This document shows, in pieces, positions 1 through 5,014 of a stretch of DNA of 5,404 bases. Both the position numbers and the translations under genes were made by a program. How positions within the stretch are numbered: the stretch's first letter is position 1; every line of letters starts with the position of its first letter. The notes under the pieces were generated by a model, which saw nothing but the letters and a program-made list of their open reading frames with translations, ran no database searches and had not been told where the DNA came from. Source of the stretch: an uncultured Armatimonadota bacterium (GTDB lineage: Bacteria > Armatimonadota > Armatimonadia > Armatimonadales > Armatimonadaceae); contig CAIWTR010000243.1 in assembly GCA_903915615.1 (NCBI GenBank), positions 1 through 5,404 on the forward strand. Direction: 5' to 3'.

Positions 1-1347
1 ACGACACAGACCTGGAACACACCGTATGCTCCTATTTCACCTTTACTTGCTCTTGCAATGCTGGATGGGTTTCCTGCTCGTGTAAATGGCCCTCTGGTAC
101 GAACGGAGATTCGCACCCGCTACGGTCCGTACACGTATGTCGCAGCAAAGACATCAAGAGTAAGTCTTCCAGTGCCATCTCCAGCAGTTCCGGCCCTGTA
201 CGGAGAAGACATCGCACTCCCATCTGGAAGGCTCGTTGCATCCCCGCCGACCACTGCGCCATCGGTCAGTGTCTGGAGTCTCTACCCATGGCTGCAGGCC
301 GCGGAGCGCCTCCCGAGTTCGGTTCGTACAAATCTGATTCGAACCTATCGGGTACGCCGTGGAAAAGTTGCGATGTTGGACACATCGGAGCCGATTACCG
401 GAGTTCACCTACAGCTGCCAAGAAGCGGTGTGGAGAAGCAAAAGCGCGAACTTGATGATGTTGTCGCGCTGGCACGCGTCGTGTTGGTCGACCACGCATT
501 TGTTGCCCACATTGGTGATGCGGTAAGTGAGGCAAACCTCCAGGGATCCCTGAAAGCTTTGGTAGCGGCGGTCCAGGTTCGTACGGACTGGCTTTGGGGA
601 TGTGTTGGCCGCGCGGATGATGGCTTTCAATCGATGAATGCGCGTGAAGCAGGCGATGTGGCTGCTGCTCTTTCGATCGCGCTTCAAAACTCGCCAACTG
701 GGTTGACGCCGGGTGAAATCGAAGATGCAGCGGTTGCATTTATGTCTCACTCTTGGTCGGCATACAGTCACGATGCGTTGGCCAAGTTTGCTGTGCAGAC
801 ATCAATGTTGTCACCAAAGTTGTTACCAGAGCGCTTGGATGAAAATGGGACATTTGATATGGCATCGGGCGCGCAAAACGCAGCGATGACCAACATATCA
901 TCATCGCCGCTATCCGGTTCGGCATCAGACATGTTGCTCGATGCCTACGTATCAAACAGTGGGCAGCGTGCTACCAGTAGGCTTCGCTCCGGGGCTGATA
1001 TTGGGCTTCTGGCCGCAGATGGTCTGCGAGTTACAAGCGTTGTCGATGCATCCCTGAATTTGGTTTCGATCGATGTTTCGAGCGGTTCGAATCGCCTGCG
1101 GGTGCTCAAGCTTGTTACATCCGAGCGCTGGAAGAATGCCACGGTCCAGCTAAACGACACCTCGGTTTTTACGATGCAGGTGGGTGATGAGCTTCATATT
1201 CTCATCCCGCCTTTTGTTGGAAGTGCGCGTTTGCAGCTACAAGCGCAACATTTAGCGCTTAGCAGTTACGTTTTCACATGCCCGTTGTTCGGTATGATGA
1301 ACAGGCAAAACGACATGTCCGTATTTGGTCCGGGATCAAGCCGCTAA
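1..1347 (+). CDS. Unrecognised large protein, C-terminal 448 residues (5' end outside window)
   Basis: The reading frame is open from the first base of the window to the TAA at 1345-1347. The first ATG inside the window (58) has no Shine-Dalgarno sequence and the frame continues upstream of it, so the gene most likely starts outside the window. I do not recognise the family. Numbering from the window edge, residues 1-60 are strand-like and contain an alternating RTEIRTRYGPYTYV stretch. Residues about 60-95 are rich in Pro, Ser and Ala. Residues about 145-275 look helical, with AREAGDVAAALSIAL and EIEDAAVAFMSHSW. From about 320 to the end the protein is again strand-rich, ending in a compact beta-type domain (VQLNDTSVFTMQVGDELHIL). 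No signal peptide or membrane span is visible in this part. The strand-rich blocks faintly resemble accessory beta domains of large glycosidase-like secreted proteins, but I see no catalytic motif, so no function is assigned. The stop lies 30 bases before metK, so read-through into metK is possible. Confidence 0.75.
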   Translation, partial: TTQTWNTPYAPISPLLALAMLDGFPARVNGPLVRTEIRTRYGPYTYVAAKTSRVSLPVPSPAVPALYGEDIALPSGRLVASPPTTAPSVSVWSLYPWLQAAERLPSSVRTNLIRTYRVRRGKVAMLDTSEPITGVHLQLPRSGVEKQKRELDDVVALARVVLVDHAFVAHIGDAVSEANLQGSLKALVAAVQVRTDWLWGCVGRADDGFQSMNAREAGDVAAALSIALQNSPTGLTPGEIEDAAVAFMSHSWSAYSHDALAKFAVQTSMLSPKLLPERLDENGTFDMASGAQNAAMTNISSSPLSGSASDMLLDAYVSNSGQRATSRLRSGADIGLLAADGLRVTSVVDASLNLVSIDVSSGSNRLRVLKLVTSERWKNATVQLNDTSVFTMQVGDELHILIPPFVGSARLQLQAQHLALSSYVFTCPLFGMMNRQNDMSVFGPGSSR

Positions 1348-1366
1348 CCCAAGATATGTCTGTTAC

Positions 1367-1371
1367 AGGAG
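1367..1371 (+). promoter_or_regulatory. Ribosome binding site that decides the metK start
   Basis: AGGAG directly abuts an ATG at 1372, which is too close to be used. The second in-frame ATG at 1378 is six bases away, which is ideal. The start at 1378 also gives the usual short MetK N-terminus (MAEFSLFTSESV), so 1378 is preferred. Confidence 0.75.
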
Positions 1372-1377
1372 ATGAGC

Positions 1378-2526
1378 ATGGCAGAGTTTTCGTTGTTTAC
1401 GTCTGAATCCGTAGGTGAGGGGCATCCAGATAAGGTTGCAGATGCGGTAAGTGATGCCGTTCTTGACCATTGTCTATCAGCTGACCCAATGAGCCGGGTA
1501 GCCTGCGAAACATTGGTTACAACAAACCTCTGTGTTGTTGCGGGTGAAGTTACAACGGGAGCCGAGTTGAACTCGGATGTGATTGATCGCATCGCACGTG
1601 CTGTGATTACCGACATTGGCTACGATGACAAGGCCCTAATGTTCTCCGCAGCCGATGTGGAAGTGCGTAACTATGTGCATGCACAGAGTGCTCATATTGC
1701 GATGGGTGTTGACACCGGCGGAGCCGGCGATCAGGGCATGATGTTTGGTTATGCCTGTGATGAGACGCCTGAGCTCATGCCTCTGCCAATCGCCATTGCG
1801 CACCGTCTGACCCGCCGCCAGGCTGAAGTTCGCCGTGCACATCCAGGCCTTGGTTTCCGCCCAGATGCAAAGAGCCAAGTCACAATGGCCTACGATTCCG
1901 CTGGCCGACCACATCACATTGACACCCTTGTGTTCTCAACACAGCATGATGAGAACCTCTCCCTCGATGACGTCAAGGCCATTGTTGAAGAGCACCTCTT
2001 CGCACCTGTGCTTGCAGAAGTTGCAGAACTGGTTACCGGTGACATCGTTCGCCATATCAACCCAACTGGCCTCTTCGTAATCGGTGGTCCGCACGGAGAC
2101 ACTGGACTCACCGGACGCAAGATCATCGTCGATACCTACGGCGGCTATGCCCGCCACGGCGGCGGTGCATTCTCGGGCAAAGATCCGACAAAGGTTGACC
2201 GTTCCGCTGCTTACGCCGCGCGCTACCTGGCAAAGAATGTCGTAAAGGCAGGACTTGCAACACGGTGTGAAATTCAGCTGGCATATGCCATCGGTGTGGC
2301 GCAACCGGTTTCGGTGCGTGTCGATACCTGGGGCACGGCTGCAAAGGGATTAACCGACTTGGATATTGCTGCAAAGCTCAATGCAACGGTTGATTTGACC
2401 CCGGCTGGCATCATCCGCATGCTTGACCTCCGACGGCCGATCTACCGTGATACGGCACGCAACGGCCACTTTGGTCATGCTGCGTTCCCATGGGAAAACA
2501 CAGACCTCGCGGAGCAGCTCGCATAA
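1378..2526 (+). CDS. metK: S-adenosylmethionine synthetase (methionine adenosyltransferase)
   Basis: This cytosolic enzyme makes S-adenosylmethionine from ATP and L-methionine, releasing phosphate and pyrophosphate. The 382-residue product has the usual bacterial MetK length and all signature blocks in order. These are FTSESVGEGHPDK (residues 7-19, with the ATP-contacting His16 and metal-binding Asp18), VACET with Glu44, the adenine-binding loop GAGDQG (115-120, Asp118), RPDAKSQVT (161-169), the INPTGLFVIGGPHGDTGLTGRK block (227-248), and the phosphate loop HGGGAFSGKD (260-269, Lys268) followed by Asp274. It ends with the typical GHFG...FPWE tail. Roles are transferred from the characterised E. 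coli enzyme. The start at 1378 is chosen from the ribosome site, six bases upstream. The stop codon overlaps the ATG of the next gene (TAATG), so metK heads a coupled cluster with a TMEM14-like protein and mgsA. No SAM riboswitch can fit in the 30-base gap upstream; transcription must start within or before the upstream gene, or from a promoter I cannot see. Confidence 0.97.
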   Translation: MAEFSLFTSESVGEGHPDKVADAVSDAVLDHCLSADPMSRVACETLVTTNLCVVAGEVTTGAELNSDVIDRIARAVITDIGYDDKALMFSAADVEVRNYVHAQSAHIAMGVDTGGAGDQGMMFGYACDETPELMPLPIAIAHRLTRRQAEVRRAHPGLGFRPDAKSQVTMAYDSAGRPHHIDTLVFSTQHDENLSLDDVKAIVEEHLFAPVLAEVAELVTGDIVRHINPTGLFVIGGPHGDTGLTGRKIIVDTYGGYARHGGGAFSGKDPTKVDRSAAYAARYLAKNVVKAGLATRCEIQLAYAIGVAQPVSVRVDTWGTAAKGLTDLDIAAKLNATVDLTPAGIIRMLDLRRPIYRDTARNGHFGHAAFPWENTDLAEQLA

Positions 2527-2855
2527 TGAATACGCAGATAATGCAGGCCATCGCCGGCTTGTATGGCTTGATCGTGATTGGAGGCGGCGCTTCAGCCGTC
2601 GCCAAGTCCAAAGTCTCGCTTTACGCAGGCGTCGGTACAGGACTCTTTGCCATTGCTGGAGCATTAGTGATGGCTAAGAATCCAAAGCTTGGATTGGCAT
2701 TGATTCTGATTGGAGCAATCGCACCTCTTCCGAGGATGCTTCCAGGATTTATCAAGACACAGGCAATCTGGCCTGCAGGCGTTGTTTCCTTGAGTGCAAT
2801 CGCGGTGATCATCAGCGCGGTTCTCATGTTCAATCAGCTAAAACCTCAGCCATGA
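2526..2855 (+). CDS. TMEM14-family small integral membrane protein
   Basis: The 109-residue product is very hydrophobic, with four predicted membrane segments near residues 8-24, 31-49, 54-66 and 81-102. The N-terminal LYGLIVIGGGASAVAKSKVS motif (residues 12-31) matches the TMEM14 (Tmemb_14) pattern of a Tyr-Gly, a Gly-rich helix, a Lys and then a Ser-Leu start of the second helix. The later WPAGVVS (82-88) matches the family's conserved Pro-Ala-Gly near the last helix. Eukaryotic members include mitochondrial and chloroplast proteins, some implicated in porphyrin or fatty-acid transport; bacterial members have no established role, so no substrate is claimed. I start it at 2526, where the ATG overlaps the metK stop and GGAG (2511-2514) lies 11 bases upstream. 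An upstream in-frame ATG at 2490 would overlap metK by 37 bases, is less likely, and would add 12 residues that do not look like the family. The 3' end overlaps mgsA. Confidence 0.85.
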   Translation: MNTQIMQAIAGLYGLIVIGGGASAVAKSKVSLYAGVGTGLFAIAGALVMAKNPKLGLALILIGAIAPLPRMLPGFIKTQAIWPAGVVSLSAIAVIISAVLMFNQLKPQP

Positions 2856-3247
2856 TGCAGACTGGGCAACCTATTCGCATTGCGCTGGTCGCCCATAATG
2901 GTCGTAAAGACCAGATGCTGGAGTTTGCGGGGCAGCACCTTGATGTGCTGTCCCGATTTCAAATTGTAGCCACGAGCACGACCGGTGGCATCCTCGAAGA
3001 ACAGCTTGGACTTACTGTCCATCGGTGTCTGTCTGGGCCTCTCGGTGGCGATTTGCAGATTGGTGCGATGGTAGCCGAGGGCTCCATTGCAGCGGTCATT
3101 TTTCTCCGTGATCCGTTAACGGCTCATCCTCATGAACCGGACATTCTGGCACTCATGAAAGTCTGCGATGTCCACAATGTCCCGCTTGCGACAAATCTTG
3201 CATCCGCGGAGCTGTTATTGACGGCCCTTGGTGCCACTGATCGCTGA
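2852..3247 (+). CDS. mgsA: Methylglyoxal synthase
   Basis: This cytosolic enzyme converts dihydroxyacetone phosphate to methylglyoxal and phosphate, a bypass of lower glycolysis used when phosphate is short or sugar phosphates accumulate. The 131-residue product is a single MGS-like domain of normal bacterial size. Visible motifs are IALVAHNGRK (residues 10-19, His15), the phosphate loop TSTTGG (41-46), SGPLGGD (61-67) with the catalytic base equivalent Asp67, RDPL with Asp87, and AHPHEPD (91-97) with His94 and Asp97. These line up with E. coli His19, Asp71, Asp91, His98 and Asp101 at a constant offset of four. Two adjacent ATGs overlap the stop of the preceding gene (ATGATG at 2852-2857). 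No Shine-Dalgarno is visible, so initiation probably depends on ribosomes terminating on the upstream gene. It is the last gene of the metK cluster. A bulged hairpin with a T run follows. Confidence 0.95.
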   Translation: MMQTGQPIRIALVAHNGRKDQMLEFAGQHLDVLSRFQIVATSTTGGILEEQLGLTVHRCLSGPLGGDLQIGAMVAEGSIAAVIFLRDPLTAHPHEPDILALMKVCDVHNVPLATNLASAELLLTALGATDR

Positions 3248-3274
3248 TGCGGGTAGGGAGCAACCTTTGTGGTT

Positions 3275-3336
3275 ACTAACCGTCTATGGGTCGCACTGAT
3301 GGTTCTATCTCAGAACGATTTAGGACGTTAGTTTTT
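3275..3336 (+). terminator. Candidate intrinsic terminator after mgsA
   Basis: ACTAAC, a bulged C, then GTC (3275-3284) can pair with GACGTTAGT (3324-3332), giving nine pairs with one bulge. Nested inside is a second hairpin, GTTCT (3302-3306) with AGAAC (3312-3316) around a five-base loop. The closing arm runs into TTTTT (3332-3336). The stem is A/T-rich and the outer loop long, so this is weaker than a textbook terminator. The position, 28 bases after the mgsA stop and before a convergent gene, fits well. The closing arm contains the stop codon of the minus-strand gene. Confidence 0.4.
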
Positions 3337-3531
3337 CTTGCTGATGCCAGAAATGTTTGCATTTGAAAGCGCATCTGTCTTCGGCTGCTTAGATCGGCCA
3401 ACGGCAGCTGTGCTTACTGGCCAGATGAACATAAAGTAGTAGACGGCAATATTCAGGCAAAACAGTATTCCAGCCAGCCCCCACAGGTTTGGCTTGTTCT
3501 TACGTTTTGTATTTGCTGTCTGCTGCTGCAT
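3328..3531 (-). CDS. Small single-span membrane protein, unknown function
   Basis: The 67-residue product has a basic N-terminus (KRKNK, residues 9-13), one strongly hydrophobic segment at about residues 17-40 rich in aromatic residues (Trp, Tyr-Tyr, Phe, Trp-Pro), and a polar tail ending in SKKN. The positive-inside rule suggests the N-terminus faces the cytoplasm. I do not recognise the family. Support for it being real is indirect: it fills an otherwise empty 360-base gap, its composition is that of a membrane anchor, there is an in-frame TGA 18 bases upstream so the ATG at 3531 is the first usable ATG, and a good promoter-like sequence points at it. There is no Shine-Dalgarno. It is convergent with mgsA and divergent from the inositol oxygenase gene. 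It could still be a chance frame. Confidence 0.5.
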   Translation of the reverse strand: MQQQTANTKRKNKPNLWGLAGILFCLNIAVYYFMFIWPVSTAAVGRSKQPKTDALSNANISGISKKN

Positions 3532-3540
3532 CGTGGCAAT

Positions 3541-3568
3541 AATGTATCACTGTTACCGATGTAGTCAA
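3541..3568 (-). promoter_or_regulatory. Sigma-70-type promoter for the small membrane protein
   Basis: On the minus strand TTGACT (3568-3563, five of six matches to the -35 consensus) is followed after 16 bases by TACATT (3546-3541, four of six to the -10 consensus). A start about seven bases downstream would fall near 3534, only some three bases before the ATG at 3531, giving an almost leaderless mRNA. This agrees with the lack of a ribosome site. Confidence 0.45.
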
Positions 3569-3593
3569 CTGTGCCGCAACGTCGGCTGTCATG

Positions 3594-3599
3594 AAGGAG
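3594..3599 (+). promoter_or_regulatory. Ribosome binding site that selects a TTG start for MIOX
   Basis: AAGGAG lies seven bases before TTG at 3607. The nearby ATG at 3591 is in a different frame and stops after eight codons. No ATG in the MIOX frame is suitably placed, so the strong ribosome site fixes the TTG as the start. Confidence 0.8.
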
Positions 3600-3606
3600 A
3601 ACTCAC

Positions 3607-4476
3607 TTGAGCGATAATACACTGCAATCGTTGGATGAATGGGAAGAGGACTTGAAGGCGCGCTATCCAGTCGCTGGCGAGAGCATGTTCACCGACACGG
3701 ATAAGCCAAAGGATGCATTCCGTAACTACACGGCAGATGTCCGACCTGGTGTCAAAGAGTTCTACCGCGTAAACCACATCGGCCAAACGCTAGACTTCGT
3801 CAAGGCAAAAAAAGCGGAATACCTGGGGCTGAACCGTATGGAAATGGGCATCTGGGAAGCCATGGAGTATCTCAACCAGCTGGTTGATGATTCCGACCCG
3901 GACACAGACCTTTCTCAGATCCAACACCTCTTGCAAACATCTGAGCGGATTCGTGAAGAGGGGCATCCACGCTGGTTCATCCTCACGGGGCTTATCCATG
4001 ATCTTGGCAAGATTCTATGCTTATGGGGTGAGCCGCAATGGGCAGTCGTTGGGGATACCTTTGCGGTTGGCTGCAAACATAGTGAGCGCGTCGTGTTTAG
4101 CGAGTTTCTTGCACTAAATGCAGATCACAATGACCCGGTCTACTCGACAGAGCTAGGTGTTTACGAGCGTGGCTGTGGTTTTGAAAATGTGCATCTGTCA
4201 TGGGGCCACGATGAGTACATCTACCACGTTGCCAAGGACTATCTGCCTCAGGAAAGCTTGGCGATGCTTCGCTATCACTCGTTTTATCCTTGGCATCGTG
4301 AGGGTGCTTACAGACAATTCGAGAATGACCACGACCGTGCAATGCTTCCTTGGGTGTTGAAGTTTAATGAGTTTGACCTCTATTCGAAGTCGGACACAAA
4401 GCCGGATGTCGATGCGCTACGGCCTTACTACGAGGAGCTGATTGCAGAGTTTTTCCCTGCGAAAATTCGCTGGTAA
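3607..4476 (+). CDS. myo-Inositol oxygenase
   Basis: This cytosolic non-heme di-iron enzyme cleaves myo-inositol with O2 to D-glucuronate, the entry step of inositol into the glucuronate route. The 289-residue product aligns from end to end with animal MIOX (285 residues). The six iron ligands known from the mammalian enzyme are present: His107 (IQHLLQT), His131-Asp132 (IHDLGK), His201 (SWGHDEY), His224 (RYHSFYPWH) and Asp257 (FNEFDLY). Substrate-contact equivalents also remain: Arg39 (FRNY), Asp94 and Asp97 (LVDDSDPD), Lys135, Ser225 and Lys261. The diagnostic GEPQWAVVGDT (141-151) is intact. The first 25 or so residues are a charged extension unlike the animal enzyme. The start is TTG, set by AAGGAG seven bases upstream. 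The gene stands alone, 75 bases from a divergent small membrane-protein gene, with no inositol transporter or uronate gene in view. Its last 28 codons are repeated downstream. I give no symbol, since bacterial copies are usually named by function (MIOX). Confidence 0.96.
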   Translation: MSDNTLQSLDEWEEDLKARYPVAGESMFTDTDKPKDAFRNYTADVRPGVKEFYRVNHIGQTLDFVKAKKAEYLGLNRMEMGIWEAMEYLNQLVDDSDPDTDLSQIQHLLQTSERIREEGHPRWFILTGLIHDLGKILCLWGEPQWAVVGDTFAVGCKHSERVVFSEFLALNADHNDPVYSTELGVYERGCGFENVHLSWGHDEYIYHVAKDYLPQESLAMLRYHSFYPWHREGAYRQFENDHDRAMLPWVLKFNEFDLYSKSDTKPDVDALRPYYEELIAEFFPAKIRW

Positions 4477-4544
4477 GCTTTGGGTAAGATCTGCGTCCAC
4501 ATAGCAATTCGTGGGGGACTGGTCGATTGAATCTGATGTTGTCC

Positions 4545-4634
4545 GTCGGACACAAAGCCCGATGTCGATGCGCTACGACCTTACTATGAGGAGCTGATTG
4601 CAGAGTTTTTCCCTGCGAAAATCCGCTGGTAAGC
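4545..4634 (+). pseudogene. MIOX 3'-end fragment, copy 2 (no gene body)
   Basis: Read in the MIOX frame, this stretch encodes exactly the C-terminal 28 residues of the inositol oxygenase (SDTKPDVDALRPYYEELIAE and the remaining FFPAKIRW) and its TAA stop. There is no start codon, ribosome site or upstream gene body. The four differences from the real gene end are CCG to CCC, CGG to CGA, TAC to TAT and ATT to ATC, all silent. It cannot be expressed on its own as far as I can see. Confidence 0.85.
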
Positions 4635-4680
4635 CCAATGTAAGGTCGGGGGAAATCGACGGTGATGTCCGATGTTGTCT

Positions 4681-4770
4681 GTCGGACACAAAGCCCGATG
4701 TCGATGCGCTGCGGCCTTACTACGAGGAGCTGATTGCAGAGTTTTTCCCTGCGAAAATCCGCTGGTAAGC
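4681..4770 (+). pseudogene. MIOX 3'-end fragment, copy 3 (no gene body)
   Basis: This copy encodes the same 28 C-terminal residues and stop as the intact gene, with three silent differences: CCG to CCC, CTA to CTG and ATT to ATC. Two of these (CCC, ATC) are shared with copy 2, so copies 2 and 3 share a history separate from the present gene end. As with copy 2 there is no start or gene body. Confidence 0.85.
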
Positions 4771-4815
4771 CCATCGTAGGGTCGAGGGAATCGACGTTGA
4801 TGATGGATTTTGTCA

Positions 4816-4904
4816 GTCAAAAACAAAACCCCAATATCGATGCGCATCGGTATTAGCAGGGGGAGTTTACGATAGAGCTTTTCCCTGCTTAGTCAAATTG
4901 GTAG
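4816..4904 (+). pseudogene. MIOX 3'-end fragment, copy 4, decayed
   Basis: The copy aligns over its whole length once a one-base insertion (an extra C near 4831) is allowed. Read that way, it gives SKTKP, then NIDAHRY, a stop, QGEFTIELFPA, a stop, and SNW with a TAG stop, clearly related to the MIOX C-terminus but with two internal stops and many replacements. It sits one repeat period after copy 3. It is the oldest-looking copy and has lost coding constraint. Confidence 0.75.
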
Positions 4905-4931
4905 AACCTTGTTCTTCACCGGCACATTCTT

Positions 4932-4959
4932 TTGGTCAGACCACCGTGCATGGTAGACT
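4932..4959 (+). promoter_or_regulatory. Possible prfB promoter
   Basis: TTGGTC (4932-4937) and TAGACT (4954-4959) are separated by 16 bases, and TGG immediately before the -10 makes it an extended -10 type. The -35 match is poor (three of six). A start near 4966 would give a leader of about 50 bases containing the hairpin described at 4968-4989. Confidence 0.3.
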
Positions 4960-4967
4960 TTTGGTGG

Positions 4968-4989
4968 GCGGTACCTCCTTGGGCACCGC
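4968..4989 (+). promoter_or_regulatory. Hairpin presenting an anti-Shine-Dalgarno loop in the prfB leader
   Basis: GCGGT (4968-4972) pairs with ACCGC (4985-4989), leaving a 12-base loop that begins with ACCTCCTT (4973-4980), identical to the 3' tail of bacterial 16S rRNA. The loop could pair with the prfB ribosome site AGGA (5001-5004) or with the frameshift-stimulating GGGAGG (5072-5077). Whether it does so is inference; the stem is short and may be chance. Confidence 0.3.
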
Positions 4990-5014
4990 TACTCATAGTC
5001 AGGACATTCACTTT

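Larger units (their letters stand above)
4389..4904 (+). repeat. Tandem array of the MIOX gene 3' end (four copies, the last decayed)
   Basis: A 90-base block made of the last 28 MIOX codons, the stop and a few flanking bases occurs at 4389-4478 (inside the gene), 4545-4634 and 4681-4770, and in decayed form at 4816-4904. Spacings are 156, 136 and about 136 bases. By my count copies 1 and 2 differ at 4 of 90 positions, copies 1 and 3 at 3, and copies 2 and 3 at 3. The spacers after copies 2 and 3 (46 and 45 bases) are related at roughly three quarters identity; the 66-base spacer after copy 1 is related only in its second half. So the duplicated unit was gene end plus spacer. Apart from the repeats, the stretch between the MIOX stop and prfB holds no gene I can support. 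Confidence 0.95.

Noticed and set aside
1372..1377. metK start at the ATG at 1372.
   Set aside because: AGGAG ends directly before it, leaving no spacing for initiation; the ATG at 1378 has six bases and gives the family's usual N-terminus.
1835..2080. Other-frame open frames of 60-120 codons inside metK, MIOX and the 5' gene.
   Set aside because: They lie wholly within strongly supported genes, have no ribosome sites and show no recognisable protein features; they are shadows.
3513..3543. Plus-strand promoter for MIOX (TTGCTG and AATAAT).
   Set aside because: The spacing of 19 bases is poor and the -35 match is weak; the real promoter could not be decided by eye.
3573..3586. Small inverted repeat GCCG-CAACGT-CGGC in front of the MIOX ribosome site, as a possible operator.
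   Set aside because: Four-base arms are common by chance and no second copy is present, so it is not listed as a feature.
4494..4525. Hairpin after the MIOX stop (GTCCAC with GTG...GAC) as a terminator.
   Set aside because: The stem needs a three-base bulge and no T run follows.
4364..4847. Two overlapping minus-strand open frames (136 and 87 codons) with a repeated Gly-Phe-Ser-Gln-Gly-Lys-Thr motif, looking like a repeat protein.
   Set aside because: They are the antisense of the MIOX tail array. The motif repeats only because the DNA repeats, the unit length of 136 is not a multiple of three so the frame changes, and no ribosome site is present.
4389..4904. CRISPR-like array, because of regularly spaced direct repeats.
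   Set aside because: Repeats are about 90 bases with related spacers of 45-66 bases, and the repeat is the coding end of the adjacent gene. CRISPR repeats are shorter, spacers unrelated, and no cas gene is in view.
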